Assembly (NCBI GenBank): GCA_900073065.1
Contig: FJOG01000013.1
Coordinates: 833,227 to 897,226 of the forward strand
Source of the DNA: Phialocephala subalpina
Taxonomy: Eukaryota; Ascomycota; Leotiomycetes; Helotiales; Mollisiaceae
Length of the DNA: 64,000 bases
Direction: 5' to 3'
Both the position numbers and the translations under genes were made by a program. Shown in pieces: positions 55,101 through 64,000 of this stretch (positions are counted from its first letter, which is position 1; each line of letters starts with the position of its first letter). The notes under the pieces are model-generated. The model was not told the DNA's origin. It ran no database searches and saw only the letters and a list, made by a program, of their open reading frames with translations.

Positions 55101-58100
55101 GATACTTGTACTGTGCTGTTCCAGAAGAGGTCTTGGGACCAGTTTGGGTAGATGTGACGGTACCGGTGAAGTTGAGGACGTGGACTCCGAATGTCAAGTC
55201 GTCGGTATTCAAAGTCCAGGCTCCCTGGTAAAATAAGCTGTCTGCATTCAGGACAGCAGCACCTGGTGCGAAGAGGACTGATGCCAGATCGTATGATCCA
55301 GGAACGATTGATGATCCTTCAGAGAAGTCAGTGCTGGGGTTCGTTGCGCCAAGAACGGCTCCTTCGAGAGGCTTGGATTTCGTCACAGTCAGGGCCGAGC
55401 CACCGTTGTTGGTTAATCGGAGTTGAATGGTCTGAGTTGTCAATCCTCCAGAAGGAGCAAAGTCAATTTCGTACGTGCATCCAGAACTTGGAGTTGTGCA
55501 GTGAGGGATCGTGGTCCATCCACCTTCGCCATTAGAGTACTCGAGTTTGGCAATGGGAACAGTGGCAGCAGAACCAGTGAAGACTGTGTATGCATTGCCA
55601 CCGTCTGAGTAGATCTCCAGCAAAGAGTAGTATGTTCCGGTCACCTAAGGAGATTAGCTATGGTCTCATTGTCCAAGTGGGGCATTTACGTTGGAGTTGA
55701 AATTGGCGTTCACGGTAATGCTCCCTCCCCCAGGAATGACAGTCCCAACTTGAGGCATGTCTTCAGAAGTGAAATATCCATTAGCATCAAAGACAGTGAC
55801 AGTAGTGCCATTCGCGTCGGTACTCTGTGTCAAGTTATAGAAAGTTGCGTTGCCAGAGGCGATGGAGCCAGTGGTATACGCCAACCCCAGAATAGTCATG
55901 TTACTGAGACCGATGTTGTTAATAATGAATGTGCTATCGCTTCCAGTCTCTGCAGCTGCAGATCCAACCACGACACCATCAAAGTCAACCATGAGAGGAT
56001 TGATGGACAAGAAAGGCGCTGAGCTGATGCTCATACCCGTAAGAGTGATCGGCTGTTGACTGGCGTACCCAACTTGCGCGTTGGTGGTGAGAATGCTGAT
56101 ACTCGAAGTTTGAACTCCCGGGGTTACTGAAGGCGAGGAGGTACTTCCAGCACTAAGTTGATGATTGGTGAGGTCAAAGACAACTGGGAAATTGAAGCTT
56201 GCACCAGCCGCAATGGCACCCTTTGGCAAGCTGGAATTCGAAGCCAAGTACACAGATTTTCCAAGGACGAACCCATTGAACGAAGTGATTCCAATGTTTG
56301 CTGTGCATGTCACATTCAGCGTCTTGGTATTGCCAATTGGAACGGATCCGAAGTCGACTGGTGAAGTGCAAGTCAATGGCGTGGCGACGGGCGATCCAAA
56401 CGCCTGAGCATATGTTAGCCAAGCAGGATAACTCAATGATTGATATAACTTACCAAGATTTTGCCATTAGAGGTCGAGATATAATATCTTCCATCGCCAA
56501 ATGCTGGACGCTGGAACTTTGAAACAGCAGGACTTGCAGGGAGGTTTATTTTCGTCATCACACCGTCCTGGGGTACAGCATTGTAAGCTCGAAGACCCGC
56601 GTCAGGGTCGACAACCCAGAGAATTGCTGTTCCAGCTTGTCCCTTGTAGGTTGTGATTGTCGCTGGGCCTACACCCACACGAGCTGCAGAAGAGTCTGGA
56701 GTCTGAGCGACGAGAGTGAAAGCAGGAACTCCGGAGGAGGTGTGGCCAAGACTGTAAACCAAGGTGGGATACCCAACAGGTGTGATGTAAAGATATCCGC
56801 CTTCGAGAGGGTAGGCTCCTGCGTTGTTGAACACAGAGCCACCACCGGGCATGCTGATCGTCTGTACAATGGCATCAGTTCCACCAGAGCCTAGCTTGTA
56901 TCCTCCAAGGTTGTCAGCGTTCATGATGTAACAAACCCCATTTTTGCCAACTGTGATAGCGAGTCTTGCGACACCACCACCGCTGAAGGTACCAGGATCA
57001 GGTAGAATGACACCTCCAGATCCAAGATCGCGATCGGCAGCATCCATGGCCAAGTATGTGTACGGCTCGAAGTAATCTTGCTGTGTCACCGCACCCGTCG
57101 TAGAATTGATTGCCATATTGACCACGGCTTCACTCAGCGTATCGAGGTGGAGACGCCCGGAAGCAGGTTGATTTTGGTTGACATCGGTCTTGTAAGCGTT
57201 GCCAGTGACGAAGAACAGACGACCAGCTTGATCAGATGCAAGTGCTGAGCCCGCCATCCACACTCCGGCTCCACCTCCGCCGCCGTTGAAGGTCCCATCT
57301 TGCTTTGGCGCACCTGCCCCACCGCTTGTTGTATATGAAGTGAGCAATTTGCCGGATGATGCTGACATGCCCACGATCCATCCTGTGAAGTTGTACTGAT
57401 CGCAATGTCCACCGAACCCAGCAAAGACAACTCCATCGATCAAGTTCAGGGAAGGCCTCTGCAAAACGGTTCCACCTGTGAAGTACCGGGTGTTGTCATT
57501 GTCGGCTATGAGAGTCAGCAAATTCTCTGTTGTTCTTTGGATATGCTTACCTGGAGTGCCTTGAATGTTAGTGGGGAATCCTGGACGTTCCTTCAAGGTG
57601 ACAGCATCAATGGCATGGAATCGGTACGCGCCATTCTGATATCCTGTGGCAGTTCCCATATAGCTCTTTGCCCAGAAGTACACAGTATCGGTAGTCGGAT
57701 CGATCACAGGGGTTCCAGTTACGCCGATGCTCCCAGAGATGTCGTTACAGCTTCCAAGATCGGCGACGCTGAATGGGCCTTCACCTTCCAGACCAAGGTC
57801 ACGAGTAGCAACCAAGGTACCGTTGACGGCATCGAGGGCATATATACGATTTTGCTCTGAGAAAGAAAGAACTATCTGTCGACCAGTACTGGACGGAGTG
57901 AAGACGAGGGGCTTCGCGTAGAACTGCTCTGAGGCTCCAGTAGGTGTGGTAAAACTCCAAATCTGCCCAAAACTTCCACCAGCGACGACTGCGGGATCCA
58001 TATTATGGTTGGAAAGGTACCCAGACTGGCTCGAATCTACGACAGTGAGTAGGAGGTCTCTCAACAGTAAGACATCACATACCTCCATCCATAAGAGAGT

Positions 58101-58176
58101 CGGTAGCTGCAACAGCACCAACATGGTGAACAAGGTGGCAGGCTTCAAAAGCCGCCAAGACCCACGAGAGCCTCAT
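52163..58176 (-). CDS. Giant secreted protein: beta-propeller, ASH/Ig-like region and six WSC domains
   Basis: Eight exons 58176-58083, 58036-57551, 57505-56454, 56403-55690, 55644-54221, 54173-53767, 53630-53572 and 53500-52163 give 1857 residues. An N-terminal hydrophobic signal (MRLSWVLAAFEACHLV) precedes a PQQ/quinoprotein-like propeller (about 35-540; RIYALDAVNGTLVATRDLG, DNDNTRYFTGGTVLQRPSL, GGGVARLAITVGKNGVCYIM). An ASH/Ig-like region follows (about 545-950; VDFGSVPIGNTKTLNVTC). WSC domains begin near 961, 1080, 1210, 1345, 1659 and 1765, each with a GCYxD-like start, a CxC pair (ECYCAN, QCFCGS) and a CGGxxRLxLY-like end. A Ser-rich linker of almost 200 residues (about 1459-1654) separates the last two. 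No transmembrane helix or GPI signal at the C-terminus. WSC domains bind cell-wall glucans or xylans; the propeller may be enzymatic or structural. Confidence 0.9.
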
Positions 58177-59868
58177 TATTGTGAACTATATTAAAGAATG
58201 CAATGCTCATTAACGAGAGACTGAAAGAAAGACGAACGGGTATAACGAACGATCCCGACTAAAACGAATGACTAGAATATCTTGAAGTAAAGACTGTGAA
58301 TGATAGCATCTGGTTCATGTACTGTACAATGATACCTCAAGCTTTGAACAGTGAAAGCATCCTTCCGAAGTAGACGAAATGTTCTTGGTTCAGCTCACCA
58401 AAGGGCATGAACGCGTAAGATCATGAGCCCATAGGGGTACGGAGACGGCGAGGTTCATTGATGCCAACACGGCCTGGGTCTTTGACTATTGACAAGAGCA
58501 ATATCGATCTTGACTCAGTATCAAACCTCACCGCTAACATAGCACATAGTGGCGCCTTGCACTGCCAGCTGAAGTTTTTCCAAGCGGTTGCTGAAGCGTG
58601 ATGCGCGCGGGATGCCTTCGAAATTGATGCAGGACGATATTTTAAAGCGGCATTGAAACTAAAAAAACGGGAAGTTCAGTCCTCCACTGACTGTGGTGAC
58701 ACTAAAACGGGTCTTACAAGTAGGACAGCGGTTCCTCATCGGGCAAGCATATTGTTTCTCTCCCGCTCTCCAGGGTCCAGGGACATCAGCCCGACCCGGT
58801 GTGCCTTGCAGAACTCGTGGTGGCTGCATCGAGCGCGACGCCCCTGTCATCTGCATCAAAAGAAGCAATTTATGAAAACAATGCGACCCTAACTCCGTCC
58901 AAGTACGATCCGTGCCTGCGGGTCGAGCCTTGGGACATCGATTTTGATGTCAACTGACTGGGAGAGGCGCACCCAGAATAGGGCCAATCGCGATCACGCA
59001 GGATCCTCGCAGGGTTTTTCGAATTGCCGTTCCTTGGTGCCTCGTGGTATTGTTGCCGGTCTGAACCGCAGCTGAGCTACGCCCCTCCCCTCAGGTAGCC
59101 GCTCCTCCAGTATTGGTGATGCGAGGCGAGAAAGCATCGTGGTGCTGTCGTACTGTGGACGAGTAGGAGGAAGGTCCGAAGGTTTGCTTGGAAGAGAGAT
59201 TTGGCTCTCCTGGTCTTAGCGGGCGCTAAACCTAAAATAGAGCAACACGAACCTTCAGGGGAAACTCGTGACGGAAGGACGAAGAGAACGAAATCTGTTG
59301 TTTGAAAGAGGTTTTGATGCTTTTATTTTTCACAGAGGGTATATGATGTGGCTGTGGCTTTAAAGATCCGAAATGGAGATGTGAGTGACACATATTTTGA
59401 TTTCGTCGTGACGGCGTGATCTCGTCTAGTCGCTCATCCAGCGCTCACGTTACGATATTTGAAATCCATGAGGTGTACAATCACGAGAGGTAGACTTCAC
59501 GTACAGTGCTTGGTTACTTAGTAGCCTTACCCAATGTATATGCCGCATTGTAGTGGATATGATCAAATACTTCAGATGAAAGTAAGTGCCTCATCAGAAC
59601 AGTGGGTGGAGTTCAACTTCACTTTGACTGATCGCCAAAAAGTTCAAGGTATCCAAAGTATATGAAACTTCAAGCATTCGGACTGGGAAAAGTAGTGTGT
59701 AAAACATTTTATATTGAATATTACGCAATAATATGACCTCTCCACTCACTCCCACTATCTAACACCAAACAAATCTCTCATTAAACCAAAAATGGACGAC
59801 ATGATCAAAAATGCACCAATCCTTTCCCACAGTCAATTTTCCCAACCCCAATGCAACCCCAAAGAAAC
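58177..59868. other. Intergenic 1.7 kb upstream of the WSC gene
   Basis: No gene supported; small frames near 58650-58890 on both strands lack motifs. Probably the WSC promoter and, near 59800, the 3' UTR of the next gene. Confidence 0.4.
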
Positions 59869-61048
59869 TTAAGAAGAAAGAGTGTAAATGTATGAGTGGC
59901 CAATGGTGAAGTGGTCACCAGCGCTGTTGTATTGACCGAAGTTGGTAGCGTATGATGCATCATAGGCTTGAGTGTAGTAAGTGCAAGTGAAGACACCGTT
60001 CTGGCCATTCTTGTACAAGATGTAGGCATCGAAGAAGTTGCAGATACGGGGAGCGGTTCCAGCGGCGGCGTGGCGGGTGTTGTATGCGCTCTTCTCAGTG
60101 CAAGCGGCGGCGCAAACGCTGGGATCGAAGGGCTGGGTCATGGGGAATGACTGAACGCCTGGTATGTGTCAGTATTGAAGTAATTTAAAAATCCAGAGTA
60201 GAGACTTACCCATATAGGTGTTGGCTGAAGTGGGGGAGATGATGGAAGCATTGCCGATGGAGACGGGGCCAGTGTAACCAGGTTGTGGTTGAGGAGCAGT
60301 GGTGTAGGTGTTGGAACCGGCGATCACAACGTGGAATTGTCCAGTGTATTGTCCGACATTGGTGGCATCTGCGGTCGTGATGGGAGCGCCAAAGAAGGAG
60401 CACTTGATACGAGTGAGGGATGAGGCAGTAGGGCAGTTGGTGGAATCGACATAAATCGCGGGATCGCGCTCAAAATCTAAGACACTTAGAAGATGTTCAG
60501 ACCGTTCGAGGAGGAAACTTACAGATGTTGAAGGAAACACAACCCACGATCGAGTTACATTTTGCGGCGCATTGTGCGGGGTCGTAGCTGGTCAATGGCG
60601 ATGAGATGTACGTTTGGTAGGATGGGTTACTGGCACTGGCATGGAGATTCTGATACCCATTGGCCAGGAAGTATCCTGGAGGAGCAACGGCGCTGTTTGC
60701 GATAGATGCGAAGTCGGGGTTGCTGAGGAAAGCATCATCAGTGTCGGGGGTGACTGAGGGGTAGTTTCCAGCAGGTTGAGCATCGCAAGATCCACGTTTG
60801 GAGAGATCTGCATTACGCTTAGTGAGGTCGGCATCAACTGATGCGGTAGCCCCGGCGACAGCAACCGAAGCAGCAGATGATGGCGAGTATGACACAGCTG
60901 CTGGAGCCACAACACCGATGGGAGCCGAAAGATCTGGAGCAACTGGAATGCTATCGTAGGAGTCGAAGTCGATATCCTGAGGCATGGCCACTGGAGACGC
61001 AGCAGAGAAGCCCAGAAGGGCGAGGGAGACAGCAGTGAAAGTCTTCAT
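59869..61048 (-). CDS. Secreted protein with Kex2-type processing sites, PAN/apple-like Cys pattern
   Basis: Exons 61048-60523, 60476-60210 and 60158-59869 give 360 residues. A signal peptide (MKTFTAVSLALLGFSAAS) is followed by an Ala/Val/Pro-rich propeptide with two dibasic sites (ADLTKR and ADLSKR), expected to be cut by Kex2. The mature protein starts GSCDAQPAGNYPSVTPD. It holds CAAKCNSIVGCVSFNIYFER and CAAACTEKSAYNT, Cys patterns like PAN/apple domains, and ends GDHFTIGHSYIYTLSS. Similar proteins are widespread and abundant in ascomycete secretomes; their activity is not established. A TATAAA box lies about 140 bp upstream of the ATG. Intact. Confidence 0.85.
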
Positions 61049-62417
61049 TCTGATGTTGGTATTGCGATATTAAAAAAGTGAATGAGAGTGAAGTTTGAGA
61101 GGTTCCAATTCAAAAGAAGGTTGGAGTAGATTATTGCCTTGTTTGGATGAGGATGAGATCGACAGTGGGGAAGGGATTAAGAAGCTTTATAGAGATCTGT
61201 ACAAGACGGTGTCTATGACAAGAGCGTGATCGTGAGGAGATGTGAAAAAACAATGCACGCCGAAATCAGATTCTGCTTCAATAGCCTGAGCTGTAAGACA
61301 TTGGGAATTATGGAAATTGAACGCCCAGTATTGGCATACTCCCGAAGATGGGGCTGCACTTGGTGAGCTGTTCAGCCCGTGAGGTGGTATCCCAGGTGGT
61401 GGACACGCACACCACGTGGAGACAAAAAAGGCTAGATCAAAACATGCTGGATTCGGCGACGGCGAGCCGCTTGGAGACTCAAATAGGCCCCCGTCACCTA
61501 GACAGGAATAGAGAGAGGGCATTAAAATCGATTTGATCAATACACGGCTCGTTGAGCCACCTCTGCGGGTTGGACACCGTGCTTCGAGTCTCTCTTCCTG
61601 GGTCTCGAGCGGTCGGAAGCCTCAACCTAACTGCCGCACATTGCAAAGGACCATCAAGCCAGCTTGAACATTTCGCGTACCGCCCCTGCAGCTCTTCGTA
61701 GCGAGAAAGTCCCAAGTCTTTGGATCTTTAGCTCCGAATCATCGGAGGGTCCCCGCAACGTGCCGGGGCTGATGAGAGCTGCGCGCTTCATTGACAGTCT
61801 CTGGACCACTAGGCTGGATCTGTCATTTCAGCAGATCACTTGATCTGCGCATGGACGAAATGCATAACCATGTTGAAGTTGGGAGCTATTTCGAGCAGGC
61901 TGGTTGATGAGTCGTCGTGAGAATTCGGATACCAAGGGCACAATGCGCTAGGACAGAAGTAGTCTAGAGCAAGCTAGTTAAATCAGACGCCACCGTTCGT
62001 CCCAGCTCTCAATCACAGCCTACTATCAAATTATTCGCGCCGCTGCATGTCCAAGGGGCACGCTCACTATGTCCTCGAAGAATGGATGAGCCGCACCCTG
62101 GAGGGGCTGACTTTGAAGCTATGCCTACCATCTGTTCGAATTGCCAGCTGGACTTCCCAAAGCGGTCACACCCTTAGGCCGTCCAGAACCCGCAGAAGTC
62201 TACTCACAATCGCAAGGCGATAACGCTTTCTTCTACGTTCGATAATTCCCATGTCCTCAATTTCTGTCTGCGCATTACTGATACTTCATCCCGCGCCCAG
62301 TCTCTTCTGCCCCTCTGGCGTTGACGACTTCTCAAATTTGTTCCAACTCAACTCACTCGTGTATAGTACTTCGTGAGCCTGACTTAGTAGACTCGAATTA
62401 TCCACAACACTTTCAAC
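61049..62417. other. Divergent intergenic region, Kex2-type protein to GH16 gene
   Basis: 1.37 kb without a supported gene. A TATA box candidate for the minus-strand gene is at 61186-61191. Confidence 0.4.
61186..61191 (-). promoter_or_regulatory. TATA box candidate of the Kex2-type secreted protein
   Basis: TATAAA on the minus strand about 140 bp upstream of the ATG at 61048. Confidence 0.45.
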
Positions 62418-63817
62418 ATGAGGAAGTTCAATGTTCCACCTGCGCCTGACCATTCGAGAACAACATCAGCATTCAGCGACAACAGCACAATCGGACCAGG
62501 CGGGCAGAGAAATCCCTTCGCGACCCCACCCGCTTCAGTCTTCGGAGCTACATCTGCCTTTCAGCACTCGGATACCTCTGGAGGTGCCAGATATTTTCGC
62601 TCGAGACGAATCCGCAAAGACGATGGCCATGAGCCTCCCAAGTTCAAGAAAGATCCGAAAGAAAAGTGGTTGTGCATCATTCCCCTTCTCGGAGTCTTGA
62701 TCGGTGTAGCCATTACGGGTGCCATGATATATCTGAAGATCGGCCGAATAGTATCTCATCAATATTGTTCTGTGCTTGACGACGACTTTTCATCTGGCAC
62801 CTTAAATCCAAGTATTTGGACGGCAGAGCAGGAAGTAGGCGGTTATGGGTGAGTACCTCGAGATATTTGGACTTCATGGACTTAGCTAATAAATACGGTA
62901 GCAACGGACAATTCGAGCAGACGACAGCTGATGCAGAGAATGTCTTCATCAAGGATGGGATGCTCTACTTGAAGCCCACGCTACAGGATGAGTCGTTGAT
63001 CACGGCAAACACGGTCATCAATCTCACCGCGAGTGGGTTGTGCACATCAGACTCGTGGTCCAACTGTGTAGCATCAACAAACATCACCAATGGCACCATT
63101 ATCCCGCCCGTCAAGTCTGCGCGTCTCAACACCAAGCTCGGCCCCACCATCAAGTATGGTCGCGTTGAAGTGAAGGCGAAGATCCCGCAAGGTGATTGGC
63201 TGTGGCCTGCGATCTGGATGATGCCTGTCACCGACACTTACGGAGCATGGCCTGCGAGCGGAGAAATCGACATCATGGAATCAAGAGGCAACAATCACAC
63301 CTACAGTCTTGGTGGTAACGACCTCGTCTCATCGGCATTGCATTGGGGCCCGAATCCAACCAATGACGCATACAGACACACGACCAACTTTAAGAACTCA
63401 CTGCACTCGGAGTACGGAGATCAATTCCACACCTATGGTCTTGAATGGAGCGAGAAGTATCTATTTACGTTTGTGGATACGAGATTGTTGCAAGTCTTTT
63501 ACAACACCTTCTCCAAGCCATTTTGGAATCAAGGAGGGTTCCCTTACACGGATGCGAATGGCACTCGATTTGTTGATCCGTGGAGTCAGACCGGAAGACC
63601 CCAGACACCTTTCGACCAAGAGTTCTATCTGATCATCAACGTCGCTGTTGGTGGCACCAATGGTTGGTTCCAGGACGGGACTGATGGGAAGCCTTGGGTT
63701 GATGCTAGTCCAACTGCGAAGAACGATTTTTGGAACGCCCGCGACCAGTGGTATCCTACGTGGACCAAAAATGGGCAGATGATTGTGGATAGAGTACAGA
63801 TGTGGCAGCAGTGTTAG
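62418..63817 (+). CDS. Type II membrane GH16 beta-glucanase-like protein
   Basis: Exon 1 62418-62848 and exon 2 62902-63817 give 448 residues. A Ser/Pro/Asn-rich cytosolic tail of about 83 residues with basic residues before the membrane (RSRRIRKDDG, KFKKDPKEK) leads to one transmembrane helix (about 84-107; CIIPLLGVLIGVAITGAMIY). The GH16 domain faces outside, with YGRVEVKAKIPQGDWLWPAIWM and the catalytic EIDIMES (Glu about 265, Asp 267, Glu 270), then HTYGLEWSEKYLFTFVD and FYLIINVAVGGTNGWF. Several N-glycosylation sites (NLTAS, NITNGT). Family members cleave or remodel beta-1,3-glucan. Both catalytic Glu are present, so activity is likely. Intact. Confidence 0.94.
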
Positions 63818-64000
63818 GGAGGGCGACATGGGAGGCGTTTCATTGGACTTCATCTTGTAAATTTTCTAGGTCTTTAGACTGGGTTGGTTGGGTAGATCTT
63901 CTTTCTTCAATTTATTCATAATCTACATATGTGTCCAACAACGTTCTCGTATCCTCGAAGTTGTGAAGTCCAACCAGTGTCTCCTCGCTCTTGGCCACCA
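63818..64000. other. 3' flank of the GH16 gene
   Basis: 183 bp to the window edge; T-rich, consistent with a 3' UTR. No gene seen. Confidence 0.4.

Overview
The window is nuclear DNA of a filamentous ascomycete (Pezizomycotina). The evidence is short spliceosomal introns of about 45-100 nt with GTAAGT-type donors and CTNAC-like branch sites, plus gene families typical of that group: NoxR, a HET protein, an RTA1 protein, Zn2Cys6 regulators, WSC proteins, CBM1-GH5 and CYSTM-like proteins. A leotiomycete-like fungus is only an impression. About 22 protein genes, one clear pseudogene and one assembly gap (Ns at 46227-46504) can be supported. I saw no rRNA, tRNA, CRISPR array or intact transposon.

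Layout. 0.6-6 kb: translation release factor eRF1, a hypothetical gene whose 3' part carries an imperfect intron-plus-exon duplication, one copy of a roughly 240-bp dispersed repeat, and a decayed secreted lactonase (SMP-30 family) pseudogene. 7.5-15.3 kb: mitochondrial ribosomal protein uL13m and the copper chaperone CCS share a 315-bp divergent promoter, followed by NoxR (the p67phox-like NADPH oxidase regulator) and a hemerythrin-like protein. 17.5-23.2 kb: a very large secreted subtilisin-like protease with Ser/Thr-rich repeats and two possible disabling lesions. 25-32 kb: a CYSTM-like mini-protein, RNA polymerase I subunit RPA49, the 25-residue ribosomal protein eL41, and an FHA-domain checkpoint/meiotic kinase. 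32.4-38.2 kb: a HET protein, a CBM1-linked GH5 mannanase and a 2EXR-like protein. 38.4-46.1 kb: a FAD amine/amino-acid oxidase divergent from an amino-acid permease, with a Zn2Cys6 regulator nearby. 46.2-51.7 kb: a membrane protein cut by the gap, an RTA1 transporter-like protein, a 10-bp minisatellite beside the second copy of the dispersed repeat, a GNAT acetyltransferase and a small secreted protein. 52-64 kb: cell-surface genes, namely a 1857-residue propeller/six-WSC protein, a secreted Kex2-processed-type protein and a membrane-anchored GH16 glucanase-like protein.

Housekeeping genes (eRF1, uL13m, CCS, RPA49, eL41) alternate with secreted or surface genes (lactonase relic, subtilase, mannanase, WSC giant, Kex2-type protein, GH16). 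The only set suggesting a shared pathway is oxidase + permease + regulator at 38.4-46.1 kb. All exon boundaries were worked out by hand from splice signals and reading-frame continuity, and all family calls come from recognised motifs, not from a database search.
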